From Pseudaestuariivita rosea (GTDB taxonomy: Bacteria; Pseudomonadota; Alphaproteobacteria; Rhodobacterales; Rhodobacteraceae), in contig NZ_JACNMP010000004.1 in the NCBI RefSeq assembly GCF_017592335.1, forward strand, positions 62,001 to 126,000: a DNA stretch of 64,000 nt. The letters run 5' to 3'. Below the pieces are notes generated by a model, which searched no databases, was not told where the DNA came from, and saw nothing but the letters and a program-made list of their open reading frames with translations. Numbering within the stretch: the stretch's first letter is position 1; the number at the start of each line of letters is the position of its first letter. Positions 18,426 through 26,855 of the stretch are shown here, piece by piece. The position numbers and the translations under genes are program-made.

Positions 18426-19938
18426 AGCCCTATGCGCAACTGCCCTGATGACGACGACGGCTCTGGCCGAGGCACCGTTGTCGGCCATTGACTGGCTGTC
18501 TGACAGTTTGGCCGCGCCACCGCCTGAACTGACCAGTGCGACCATCGAACCGCCGGTGACCGATAGCGCCACCATCGAAAACATCACGGTCATGCCTCTG
18601 AACCTGCCGACACCGGATGGGGTCGGGCTGCTGCCCGGCACGGTGACGGGCTTGCCCGCGGATCTTTGGGGCGACAGCGATGCGCAGACCTTGTCGCAAC
18701 TGATCGTTCTGACCCCTACCCCGCGCCTGCCTGCTTTGCAGGATCTGATGCAAATGGTTCTGTTGGCCGAGGTCAACCCGCCAATCGGATCAGGTCCGGA
18801 ACCACAGCTTTTGTTGGCGCGCGTTGATGCGCTGCTGGACATCGGTGCGATTGAACCGGCCCAGGCCCTGCTGGAACGGGCGGGTGTTGAAAACCCCGAT
18901 CTGTTTCGCCGCTGGTTCGATCTGGCGCTGCTGACCGGAACCGAAGATATAGCCTGCGAAACCCTGCGCGACCAACCGGGTCTGACGCCCAGCTTTCCTA
19001 CGCGGATATTTTGCCTGGCGCGCAACGGCGATTGGTCGGCAGCAGCCCTGACACTGGAAACAGGCATTGCACTGGAACAGATCAATCCGTCCGAGGCCGA
19101 GCTGCTGATCCAGTTTCTTGAACCGGAAGCCGTTGACGATGTCCTGTCGCTTGCCCCGCAATCACGCATCACACCCTTAGAGTTCCGCATTCGGGAAGCC
19201 ATCGGTGAGCCGCTGCCTACGGTGCGTTTGCCCCGCGCTTTCGCGGCGTCTGACCTGCGCGCGAACGCCGGATGGAAAGCACAGCTAGAGGCGGCTGAAC
19301 GCCTGGCCAAGGCAGGTGCGATTTCGGAAAATCAGCTTTTAGGCCTATACAGCGCACGGCGCGCGTCGGCTTCGGGCGGTGTATGGGAACGGGTCCAGGG
19401 GATACAGGCCCTTGACCGCGCGCTTGAAAATCGCGACCGCAGCGCCATAGCGACAGCCCTGCCGCAGATTTGGCGTGAAATGCAGAGCGCGGACCTTGAA
19501 GTGCCTTTTGCCAGACTGTTTGCAAGTCGGCTTATGAATGTGCGTCTTCTGCCCGAAACCGAAGCCCTTGCACTGCGAATTGCGCTGATCTCACCCATGT
19601 ATGAAACTGCGGGCAATCGCTTGTCCACGCAAAGCCCGGAGGACCGTTTTTTGGCTGCACTGGCCCGCGGTAATCTTGACGGTATCACGGCACCGACAAA
19701 CACTGCGGCTGCGATCAAAGACGCCTTTACCGATAATATGCCCCCCGAAAAGTTTCGCGATATGTTGCAAAACGGTCGAATTGGCGAAGCCATCCTGCGC
19801 GGCATCGCCTTGCTGGATAAGGGTGCCGGTGGTGATATGGCGCAGGTCACCCAAGGTTTGCAAATTCTGCGGGCCGTCGGGCTGGAAGACGCGGCGCGGC
19901 AGGCGTCATTGCAATTGATGCTGCTTGAGCGCGGCTGA
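18415..19938 (+). CDS. Secreted or periplasmic helical protein of unknown function
   Basis: Conserved-looking protein of 507 residues. The N-terminus MLIRALCATALMTTTALAEA is a signal peptide. The remainder is rich in Ala and Leu helices with irregular repeat-like pairs (VDALLDIGAIEPAQALLERAG, ALTLETGIALEQINPSEAELL) that suggest a TPR- or Sel1-like helical solenoid. I recognise no catalytic motif. It overlaps the small upstream gene by 11 bp and its stop overlaps the xerD start (TGATG), so it is in one transcript with xerD. A role at the envelope in chromosome segregation or division is only a guess from location. Confidence 0.8.
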   Translation: MLIRALCATALMTTTALAEAPLSAIDWLSDSLAAPPPELTSATIEPPVTDSATIENITVMPLNLPTPDGVGLLPGTVTGLPADLWGDSDAQTLSQLIVLTPTPRLPALQDLMQMVLLAEVNPPIGSGPEPQLLLARVDALLDIGAIEPAQALLERAGVENPDLFRRWFDLALLTGTEDIACETLRDQPGLTPSFPTRIFCLARNGDWSAAALTLETGIALEQINPSEAELLIQFLEPEAVDDVLSLAPQSRITPLEFRIREAIGEPLPTVRLPRAFAASDLRANAGWKAQLEAAERLAKAGAISENQLLGLYSARRASASGGVWERVQGIQALDRALENRDRSAIATALPQIWREMQSADLEVPFARLFASRLMNVRLLPETEALALRIALISPMYETAGNRLSTQSPEDRFLAALARGNLDGITAPTNTAAAIKDAFTDNMPPEKFRDMLQNGRIGEAILRGIALLDKGAGGDMAQVTQGLQILRAVGLEDAARQASLQLMLLERG

Positions 19939-20876
19939 TGAGCGACCTGAACTGGATTTCAGCATTTATCGAGGCGCAAGCGGCCGAATTGGACATCGCG
20001 CACAACACTCAGCTGGCTTATGCCCGTGATTTGAAGGACTTCGCAAATTGGCTTGAACGCCAGCATTCGCAGTTTAAAATAGCTAGCCGGTCCGATGTGG
20101 AAGACTATCTGATCGACTGTGACGCGCAGGGGTTATCGCAATCGACACGGGCCAGACGGTTGTCCGCGATCAAACAGCTTTATCGCTTTGCATTTGAAGA
20201 AGGCTGGCGCAGTGAAAATCCAGCCATTCAGATCAAGGGGCCAGGGCGCAACAAACGACTGCCCAAGACACTGAGCGAGGCGGATGTCGACCGGCTTTTG
20301 CAGACCGTGCGCAGCTTTGGCCGGTCGGAGGCGGACCGGGTGCGTAACACCTGTCTGCTTGAGGTGCTTTATGCGACGGGCATGCGTGTCACCGAATTGG
20401 TGTCATTGCCCATTGCGGCCGTGCGGGGCAATCCGAAAATGCTGCTGATCCGCGGCAAGGGCGACAAAGAGCGTATGGTGCCGCTGACCGGAACCGCACG
20501 TCAGGCCCTGGCTGATTGGATCAAGCTGTGGGATCAGCAACAGGACAAGGCGCGGGAAAACGGCCGCCCCGTGTCACGCTTTCTGTTTCCATCGGGCGGC
20601 AAGACGGGCTATCTTACGCGGACCCGATTTTATCTATTGATCAAAGACTTAGCGGTGGCTGCCGGTGTTTCGCCCAACCTTGTTACCCCCCATACATTGC
20701 GGCACGCCTTTGCCACTCATCTTTTGGCCAACGGTGCCGATCTGCGGTCGATCCAGGCACTTCTGGGTCACGCCGATGTCGGCACGACCGAAATCTATAC
20801 CCATGTTCTGGAAGAACGGTTGAAAGATCTGGTTCTGACGCATCATCCCTTGGCCCAGGACAGCGACAGCGCTTGA
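19938..20876 (+). CDS. xerD: Tyrosine recombinase XerD
   Basis: Site-specific recombinase that resolves chromosome dimers at dif with XerC and FtsK. All catalytic residues are present: R150 (YATGMRVTEL), K174 (GKGDKER), H252 and R255 (HTLRHAFATHLL), H278 (LLGHADV) and nucleophile Y287 (TEIYTHV). The N-terminal SAM-like core-binding domain spans 1-90. At 312 residues it is standard. It is a housekeeping Xer, not a phage integrase: there is no nearby tRNA, att site or phage gene. The D type rather than C is judged from overall sequence and is less certain. Confidence 0.88.
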   Translation: MSDLNWISAFIEAQAAELDIAHNTQLAYARDLKDFANWLERQHSQFKIASRSDVEDYLIDCDAQGLSQSTRARRLSAIKQLYRFAFEEGWRSENPAIQIKGPGRNKRLPKTLSEADVDRLLQTVRSFGRSEADRVRNTCLLEVLYATGMRVTELVSLPIAAVRGNPKMLLIRGKGDKERMVPLTGTARQALADWIKLWDQQQDKARENGRPVSRFLFPSGGKTGYLTRTRFYLLIKDLAVAAGVSPNLVTPHTLRHAFATHLLANGADLRSIQALLGHADVGTTEIYTHVLEERLKDLVLTHHPLAQDSDSA

Positions 20877-20929
20877 TTGCCAGTGCTTCAAAGCCCATAA
20901 CCAGCGCATAACTTGCAAGGTGACACGGA

Positions 20930-22231
20930 ATGGACCCCTCTATCTTCGACGCTTCTTTCTGGATCACATCCGGATCGATTGTTGTATTGCTGATCATGTC
21001 AGGCTTTTTCTCGGGCTCGGAAACCGCACTGACCGCTGCGTCACGCGGCAAGCTGCGGACACAAGCCGACAAAGGGTCAAAAGGGGCCGAACGCGCGCTG
21101 ACCATCACAGAAGATAACGAACGGCTGATCGGTTCGGTCCTGTTGGGCAACAACCTGGTCAATATTCTGGCGGCCTCGCTGGCAACCGCACTGTTCACCC
21201 GTGTTCTGGGCGAAGGCGGCGTTGCCGTCGCCACGCTGGTGATGACCCTGTTGGTGTTGATCTTTGCCGAGGTTTTGCCCAAGACCTACGCCATCACCAA
21301 TGCGGAAAAAGCGGCTTCAAGTGTGGCGGGCGCGATTTCGGTCGTGATTATGCTGTTTGCCCCCATCGTGGGGGCTGTGCGAATGCTGGTGCGCGCCATT
21401 CTGGCGGTGTTCGGTGTCAAAACCGACCCGGACAGTCATATCCTGGCAGTGCGGGAAGAAATCGCCGGTGCGCTTCAACTGGGCCACTCCGAAGGTGTGG
21501 TCGAAAAAGAGGACCGCGACCGCATTCTGGGGGCGCTGGACCTAAGCGACCGGACAGTAGAAGAGATCATGTTGCACAGGTCGGGGATCGAGATGATCAA
21601 TGCCGATGATGAGCCCGAAAAGATCCTGTCGCAATGTCTGGAAAGCAATCACACACGGCTGCCGATCTTTCGGGACGAGCCGGAAAATATCGTGGGTGTC
21701 ATCCATGCCAAGGACCTGCTGCGCGCGATCGATAAGCTGATGCGGGGGCCCGAAGCCTCGCCCAACGCCTTGAAATCATTCAAGGTTACGGATGTGGCAA
21801 TGAAACCCTATTTCGTACCCGAAACCACAACGCTGGACGATCAGATGCGCGAATTCCTGCGCCGCAGCACCCATTTTGCGCTGGTGGTGGACGAATACGG
21901 ATCGCTACAGGGGCTGATCACGCTGGAAGATATTCTGGAAGAAATCGTGGGTGAGATTACCGACGAATTCGACCCAGACGCCGAAGAACCGCTGCTGAAA
22001 TCCTCGGACGGGCATTACATCATCGACGGGTCAATGACGATCCGCGACCTGAACCGCGCAACCGACTGGAACCTGCCCGATGAAGAGGCGAACACAGTGG
22101 CCGGGCTGGTCATTCACGAGGCGCAGACGATCCCGACGGTGGGGCAAGTGTTCAGCTTTCACGGGTTCCGGTTCGAGGTCATGGCCCGCGATGCCAATCG
22201 GTTGACACAGTTGCGGATCAGGCCGCTTTAA
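20930..22231 (+). CDS. CorC/HlyC-type CNNM membrane protein with CBS domains
   Basis: Inner membrane protein of 433 residues. A DUF21/CNNM transmembrane domain (about residues 10-190, including SGFFSGSETALTAASRGKLR) is followed by two CBS domains (about 205-335, HRSGIEMINADDEPEKIL and VDEYGSLQGLITLEDILEEIVGEI) and a C-terminal CorC/HlyC transporter-associated domain (about 345-433). Related proteins are involved in Mg2+ or Co2+ efflux and were once called hemolysins. The substrate here is inferred only at that level. It follows xerD by about 50 bp. Confidence 0.9.
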   Translation: MDPSIFDASFWITSGSIVVLLIMSGFFSGSETALTAASRGKLRTQADKGSKGAERALTITEDNERLIGSVLLGNNLVNILAASLATALFTRVLGEGGVAVATLVMTLLVLIFAEVLPKTYAITNAEKAASSVAGAISVVIMLFAPIVGAVRMLVRAILAVFGVKTDPDSHILAVREEIAGALQLGHSEGVVEKEDRDRILGALDLSDRTVEEIMLHRSGIEMINADDEPEKILSQCLESNHTRLPIFRDEPENIVGVIHAKDLLRAIDKLMRGPEASPNALKSFKVTDVAMKPYFVPETTTLDDQMREFLRRSTHFALVVDEYGSLQGLITLEDILEEIVGEITDEFDPDAEEPLLKSSDGHYIIDGSMTIRDLNRATDWNLPDEEANTVAGLVIHEAQTIPTVGQVFSFHGFRFEVMARDANRLTQLRIRPL

Positions 22232-22814
22232 GCTGTTGAAAATAATTTGTAATTTCGGTTCTGACATTGGTCTTGGCGGCGGGGTTTCAGCGTTCTTTTG
22301 ACCCGTCGCCAAATCCGACGCAACGTCATGAAAGTAAACGCGCCGTGCGTATCGGTTTTGGGCCAAAATAAATGTGCAGACTGCACATTTTTGGTATTTT
22401 CGAGATCTTCGACATATGCGTTTGTGACAAAACGTACGTTTCGTACGCAGGTTTATACGATTCCCGGGCGTACAAAACAGGCCGTCAATGCGCCCTTTCC
22501 TATCAGACATCTTTAATAAAATGGCGGAATTAACCATTTCCGAGGCCATTAACGCATCATAAATCGCACGGCACGGTGCCAAACTTCGCAACTTTACAAA
22601 AATCGAATCGAAAACTTTGCAAGGTTTGCAGCGTTAAGGTTTTGGTAGCAAAATCTGGGACGTCGGTTGAGAGTCCGGAGTGTACGATGCTGCAGTATCA
22701 CCAAGTGTCTGTCATGCTTTTTGGGGAACGGTGAGGACCCTGAAGGAGACCATGTTGCACGTTTTGGGCCGATTAGTTAATCGTATGTCTGATTGGTTTA
22801 GAGGCACAAATACT
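22232..22814. other. Non-coding stretch rich in palindromes
   Basis: No convincing gene is present in these 583 bp; frames on both strands are short and lack family motifs. The stretch contains a 10-bp-arm palindrome at 22370-22390, an AACGTACGTT palindrome at 22431-22440 and a second CGTACG at 22442-22447. Codons upstream of the lipoprotein start (22680-22814) are open in frame but have no better start than 22815. Confidence 0.5.
22370..22390. promoter_or_regulatory. Near-perfect 21-bp palindrome
   Basis: AAATGTGCAG (22370-22379) and CTGCACATTT (22381-22390) are exact inverted repeats around one central A. The right arm runs on into two further T. It could be an operator for a dimeric regulator or an intrinsic terminator for the CorC-type gene 140 bp upstream. 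The minimal loop favours an operator. Confidence 0.5.
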
Positions 22815-23405
22815 ATGAATGCATTCATACGCTCACCCTTTGGAATAGTGCGAATGCTTCTGTGTGGTTTAGCATTCGGTGTTTTGATTGGTTGCGCCAC
22901 TTCGCCGGTACAGCGCGACGCAGAGGCGGTTTCATCGGGTGTTGCCTTAATGGCGAACACCGATTCAAACGGCGATGCTTGTATTCTGGACGAGGAATTT
23001 AGCGTGAATGGGGTGACTCAGGGCGCACCAGAGTCCATAGTCCTTGACCGACTAGGAGAACCACAAGAGCGGCGACCCATCCCACCTGGCAGCGACCTAC
23101 CATTTAACAGCATCGTCTATCAGGGATTGATTGTTTATTTATTCCAAAATCAGGTCGCTGAATTAACTATAACCGACCCAGCGTGGCAGAGCCCTTCAGG
23201 TTTACGTGTTGGGCTAACGAGGGCCGAACTTATCAATGTTCTGGGCCAGGTACCTGAAATTCGGAGCGACTTACCATCAGAGTTAATATACGAAATTCCA
23301 CCCTGCCAAGACCAGACACAGGCTGAACTGGCTTGGTCATTTCTTATCTTTGTGGACGACAGTGGGACGGTGAAAAAAATAATGCTTCAAGGTGACTGGC
23401 CTTGA
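22815..23405 (+). CDS. Lipoprotein with BamE/SmpA-like repeats, unknown function
   Basis: Putative lipoprotein of 196 residues from ATG 22815 (MNAFIRSPFGIVRMLLCGLA, AGAGG upstream). The lipobox VLIGC places the lipidated Cys at about residue 26. Two similar units follow, GVTQGAPESIVLDRLGEPQERR and LRVGLTRAELINVLGQVPEIRS, each resembling the GMTKxQVxxxLGxP turn of the BamE/SmpA-OmlA fold. The similarity is weak and recognised by eye. Earlier in-frame starts (22680, 22752, 22785) would bury the signal. It stands alone between non-coding stretches and may have been acquired. Confidence 0.75.
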   Translation: MNAFIRSPFGIVRMLLCGLAFGVLIGCATSPVQRDAEAVSSGVALMANTDSNGDACILDEEFSVNGVTQGAPESIVLDRLGEPQERRPIPPGSDLPFNSIVYQGLIVYLFQNQVAELTITDPAWQSPSGLRVGLTRAELINVLGQVPEIRSDLPSELIYEIPPCQDQTQAELAWSFLIFVDDSGTVKKIMLQGDWP

Positions 23406-23528
23406 ACCCGTCATCACCGCGGGCAATGTGAATGATCGCAAAGTGTCCCGCAAAATGGACGATATTTACTTACCAAAGCGTCTGTGTACGTCGTTTTTGG
23501 GGGACAGCTGACCCGGGGAGGCGAGAGG

Positions 23529-23549
23529 TCCCGGATCGGGTCCGGGACT
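23529..23549. terminator. Stem-loop between convergent genes
   Basis: GTCCCGGA and TCCGGGAC flank a 5-nt TCGGG loop in the gap between the convergent lipoprotein and HerA-like genes. It could end either transcript, although no T-tract follows on either side. Confidence 0.4.
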
Positions 23550-23564
23550 GCGCGGGCCGTAGGT

Positions 23565-25106
23565 TTAGCGCCCCTTGAACAGGCCGCCCAGGATGCCGCG
23601 GACGATGCGGCGGCCGGTGGTGCCTTTGAGCTCTTTGATGACCATACCCGTCATCGCCTCGCCAAAGCTTTCGGTTTTGCGGGTTCGGCGTGAGGTCGAG
23701 CGGCTGACGCGGGCGCCGGAATAGCGGCGGGCCGAGCGGTATTCGCGTTCGGCCATGGCCAGTTCTTCTTCCTGTGCCTCGGCCTGTTCTGCGGCTTTGG
23801 CCGCCGTTTCGGCGCGTTTTTTCAGCATCTCGAAGGCCGACGTGCGGTCCTGCAAGGCCTCATATTTGCCTGCGATGGGGGACATGGCGATGACGCCCTT
23901 GCGTTCAAGATCAGTGATCGGGCCCAGTTGCGACGAGGGCGGGCGGATCAGGGTGCGTTCGACGACACCGGGCACGCCCTTCTTTTCCAGCATTGAGGTC
24001 ACAGCTTCGCCGACGCCGACCTCTCGGATCGTTTTTTCGGTGTCGAAGCGCGGATTTTCACGATACGTTTCGGCCGCAGCGCGCAATTGCTTTTTGTCTT
24101 TTGCGGTAAAAGCGCGCAGGGCATGTTGGACGCGGTTGCCAAGCTGGCCCAGGATATCTTCGGGAATATCAGCGGGGTTCTGGGTGATGAAATAGACGCC
24201 GACGCCCTTGGACCGGATCAGTCGGGCGACCTGTTCGACCTTGTCGACCAGAGCTTTGGGCGCGTCGTCAAACAGCAGATGCGCTTCGTCAAAGAAGAAG
24301 ACCAGTTTGGGTTTGTCGGGGTCGCCGACCTCGGGCAGATCTTCGAAAAGTTCTGACAGCAGCCACAGCAGGAAGGTGGCGTATAGACGGGGTGAGGACA
24401 TCAGTTCGTCAGAGGCCAGAATGTTGATGCGCCCCCTGCCCTGATCGTCGGTCATCATGATGTCGGACAGATCCAGCGCGGGTTCCCCAAAGAGCTTGGC
24501 ACCCCCCTGATTTTCCAGCACCAGAAGTCGCCGCTGGATGGCCCCGATCGAGGCTTTGGAGACATTGCCATAGCGCAGCCCCAGATCGCTGCCGTTTTCG
24601 CCGATCCAGACAAGAAGGGCCTGTAAGTCTTTGAGATCTAACAAAGGCATGCCTTCTTCATCGGCAACGCGGAAGGCGATATTCAGCACACCTTCCTGCG
24701 CTTCGGACAGTTCCAGAAGGCGGGAAATCAGCAGCGGGCCCATCTCGGCCACTGTGGTTCGAACGGGGTGGCCGGATTTGCCGAAAAGGTCCCAGAAGGT
24801 GACGGGGAAAACCTGATAGGTATAGTCGCCAAACCCGATCTTTTCGGCCCGCGACATGAAAGCATCGTGCAGTTTGAAATCCGCGCTGCCGGGCTTGGCC
24901 AGCCCCGACAGATCGCCCTTGATGTCGGCCATAAAGACGGGGACGCCTGCGTTCGAAAAGCCCTCGGCCAGGATTTGCAGGGTGACGGTTTTACCGGTTC
25001 CCGTGGCCCCCGCGATCAGACCGTGCCGGTTTGCGTAGCCCAGTTTCAGCGTCTGGTGGTCCGCGTAGTTTTCGCCACCACCGCCCACGAAAATAACGTC
25101 ACCCAT
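23565..25106 (-). CDS. HerA-like ATPase (DUF853 family)
   Basis: Protein of 513 residues similar to HerA-type DNA-translocating ATPases and E. coli YjgR. Walker A GATGTGKT is at residues 33-40; Walker B is [14 protein letters not shown] near 255-270. The sensor-like region [36 protein letters not shown] is characteristic of the DUF853 family. A C-terminal basic tail rich in Arg and Ser follows a short coiled segment ([22 protein letters not shown]-type heptads). The start at 25106 follows GGGGGAT. The physiological role is unknown; no NurA partner or defence gene is adjacent. Confidence 0.9.
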   Translation of the reverse strand: MGDVIFVGGGGENYADHQTLKLGYANRHGLIAGATGTGKTVTLQILAEGFSNAGVPVFMADIKGDLSGLAKPGSADFKLHDAFMSRAEKIGFGDYTYQVFPVTFWDLFGKSGHPVRTTVAEMGPLLISRLLELSEAQEGVLNIAFRVADEEGMPLLDLKDLQALLVWIGENGSDLGLRYGNVSKASIGAIQRRLLVLENQGGAKLFGEPALDLSDIMMTDDQGRGRINILASDELMSSPRLYATFLLWLLSELFEDLPEVGDPDKPKLVFFFDEAHLLFDDAPKALVDKVEQVARLIRSKGVGVYFITQNPADIPEDILGQLGNRVQHALRAFTAKDKKQLRAAAETYRENPRFDTEKTIREVGVGEAVTSMLEKKGVPGVVERTLIRPPSSQLGPITDLERKGVIAMSPIAGKYEALQDRTSAFEMLKKRAETAAKAAEQAEAQEEELAMAEREYRSARRYSGARVSRSTSRRTRKTESFGEAMTGMVIKELKGTTGRRIVRGILGGLFKGR

Positions 25107-25230
25107 ACCGATCCCCCATAAACGTCGTTTTACAGATTTGAAGAATTACAGCTTTGCAGCAAAAAGCGCCAGTCTTGATCAAATCACCGTTAGGACAGCG
25201 CTTCTGCCGCAAAACATCGTTAAAACTATA

Positions 25231-25259
25231 TTGACCTATGCGACGAAAGTGCCTAGCAT
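25231..25259 (+). promoter_or_regulatory. Candidate sigma-70-type promoter
   Basis: TTGACC (25231-25236) and TAGCAT (25254-25259) are separated by 17 bp. It points towards the hairpin at 25306-25343 and the ialB gene. It is predicted from sequence only. Confidence 0.4.
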
Positions 25260-25305
25260 TGACATAATACTAAGTCGGCCTGTCCGACAGGGAGAGAACT
25301 TGATC

Positions 25306-25343
25306 AGAAAAAGGGTTCCTTGGGGGCCCTTTTTCTATTTTTG
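25306..25343 (+). terminator. Strong hairpin with T-tract before ialB
   Basis: AGAAAAAGGG (25306-25315) pairs exactly with CCCTTTTTCT (25327-25336) over an 11-nt loop, followed by ATTTTTG. The A-rich 5' arm makes it able to act in both directions. It lies about 98 bp before the ialB start. Confidence 0.65.
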
Positions 25344-25440
25344 TCTCACGGCAATTTTACGCCGTTTGGTACGGTGATTGGGCCTGACTCTGCAAAAGGG
25401 TCGTGCTAACAGCGTGAACAAAGAAAGAGGCAAGAAAACG

Positions 25441-26079
25441 ATGATCAAGCTGAATGTTCTGAAAGCTGTTGGTGTGGCCTGCGTTCTGGCGCTGCCGGCC
25501 TTTGGACAAGAGACGACGAATGAGGTGGCGCCCGAGGCCCCTGCCGAGCAGCCGGTGGATGGGCTGCAAATGGGCGAAGAGGTCACGCCAGGTGATCAGG
25601 TCGGGTCAACCTTTATCAAGGCCGAGTTTAACGACTGGGTGATACGCTGCGTCCGCCTGCCGCAGGACCGCGAAGCTTGCGAGTTGCATCAGACCTTGGA
25701 AGATGACTCCGGCAATTCTGTCGCCGAGGTCAATATGTTGCCCCTCGAAGAAGGCCAACGCGCGCGCGCTGTTATCAATTTTATGGCCCCGCTAGAGACA
25801 TTGTTGACCGAAGGGGTGACCATATCGATTGATGGCGCTGCGGCGCGGCGCTATCAGTTCAAGCAATGTGCACAGATTGGTTGTCTAGCGCAGTTTGGCA
25901 TTGACGAAGACTACATCAACAGTCTGAAAGCGGGCAATGCAGCACGTGTGCGTATCGTTCCAGCTGTAGCACCGGATCAGGAAGTTGTTCTGAACCTGTC
26001 TCTGAGCGGGTTTACAGCGGCTTTCAACGAGATGGATAAGATCGTCAACACAGAAGAACCCGCACCGCCACCACAGTAA
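25441..26079 (+). CDS. Invasion-associated locus B (IalB) family protein
   Basis: Secreted protein of 212 residues. Signal peptide MIKLNVLKAVGVACVLALPAFG, then a low-complexity Glu/Pro/Ala linker (about 24-45) and the IalB domain (FNDWVIRCVRLPQDREACELHQTL, QCAQIGCLAQFGI), whose Cys pairs probably form disulfides. It is named for a Bartonella invasion locus, but the family is common in free-living Rhodobacterales and its function there is unknown. I start at 25441 because the upstream in-frame codons from 25378 have no signal. A hairpin precedes the gene. Confidence 0.9.
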   Translation: MIKLNVLKAVGVACVLALPAFGQETTNEVAPEAPAEQPVDGLQMGEEVTPGDQVGSTFIKAEFNDWVIRCVRLPQDREACELHQTLEDDSGNSVAEVNMLPLEEGQRARAVINFMAPLETLLTEGVTISIDGAAARRYQFKQCAQIGCLAQFGIDEDYINSLKAGNAARVRIVPAVAPDQEVVLNLSLSGFTAAFNEMDKIVNTEEPAPPPQ

Positions 26080-26795
26080 GCTGATTGCGACGCAATAGCC
26101 CAATCAATAGTCTTACCGATAGTAGATATCGCGCCCGATATCGATGCATTCGTATTTTCCGGAATCGGATGCAGCGCGCGCAGCAGTGAATGCTTGTAGG
26201 AGAAGAAATTGAAATGCGGATTAAAGGTATAAAGCGCCTCGCGTTCGCGCGGGACGACGATGATCAACCGCTTTTTCGCAACACTGCGCAATTCAGCCAG
26301 GGCGACGCGGTATTCCAGAATATGTTCGATGACGTGGGTGCAGATGGCCGTGTCAAAGGCGTTGTCTTTAAACGGTAAATCCTCGATGTGGGCGGCGACA
26401 TAATTCACGCGGTCCAGGCTTTTGGCGTCTTCGATCACGAAATCGACGCCGGTCATTTCCTTGATATCATCGCGTTTGTCCGCAATCCGCATCAGCAGCG
26501 CACCCGTGCCGCAGCCGACATCGCAAACGGTATCGCCCACGATATCTGCGGTGATCTTGTCGATGCAGCCTTGCGAGTTATCCGTTTCGTCATGGACCCG
26601 CGGGTGGTCGCGATAGAGCGTTTCGTATTCCTTGGGCGTCAGAAAGGGTGCGTTTTGCCGAAATTCGGCCAACCGAACGACGTGGTCGCCCCAGACATGC
26701 TTGGCCAGGAAAAGATAGAGTTTCGTATTACGCAGCGCGGGCGGCAGGATTTCTTCCAACACGTAGCGAATGCGGTTTGTTTGTTCTCGGTTCAT
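25977..26795 (-). CDS. Class I SAM-dependent methyltransferase, probably frameshifted at the 3' end
   Basis: As read, 272 residues. The SAM-binding motif VCDVGCGTGALLMRIA and the later NAFDTAICTHVIEHI (motif IV-type acidic strand) mark a class I methyltransferase. The substrate is unknown. The frame runs 103 bp into the convergent ialB gene and ends in low-quality sequence. Adding one A to the A4 run (plus positions 26155-26158) changes the end to HPIPEKYECIDIGRDIYYR with a stop at 26113, giving 227 residues and removing the overlap. That ending looks far more like a real C-terminus. So there is either a sequencing error in a homopolymer or a recent one-base deletion. Confidence 0.82.
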   Translation of the reverse strand: MNREQTNRIRYVLEEILPPALRNTKLYLFLAKHVWGDHVVRLAEFRQNAPFLTPKEYETLYRDHPRVHDETDNSQGCIDKITADIVGDTVCDVGCGTGALLMRIADKRDDIKEMTGVDFVIEDAKSLDRVNYVAAHIEDLPFKDNAFDTAICTHVIEHILEYRVALAELRSVAKKRLIIVVPREREALYTFNPHFNFFSYKHSLLRALHPIPENTNASISGAISTIGKTIDWAIASQSAYCGGGAGSSVLTILSISLKAAVNPLRDRFRTTS

Positions 26796-26855
26796 AAAGG
26801 ACGTGTCCCGTTCAAGGCTGCGATCTTTGCCGGTGTAGCATCGGTTCGGCCCCTG

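Larger units (their letters stand above)
25107..25440. other. Gap between HerA-like gene and ialB
   Basis: This 334-bp gap separates divergent genes. It holds a promoter-like pair at 25231-25259 and a strong hairpin with T-tracts at 25306-25343, together suggesting a short plus-strand RNA. No protein gene of normal size is visible. Confidence 0.5.

Noticed and set aside
18237-19310. Long minus-strand frame of 357 codons opposite the 507-residue gene
   Set aside because: It has no start site support or family motif, is Arg/Ser-rich as expected of antisense GC-rich sequence, and lies opposite a gene with a signal peptide and coupled neighbours.
19938-20876. XerD-like recombinase as a sign of a mobile element
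   Set aside because: Full housekeeping Xer features, no tRNA or att repeat, and no phage or transposon genes nearby.
23565-25106. HerA-like ATPase as part of an anti-phage system
   Set aside because: No NurA, SIR2, nuclease or other defence partner is next to it; neighbours are a lipoprotein and IalB.
25301-25378. Truncated FtsB-like gene start (KRVPWGPFFYFC)
   Set aside because: The resemblance to septum-formation proteins covers a few residues only, and the sequence is dictated by a hairpin; better explained as an RNA element.
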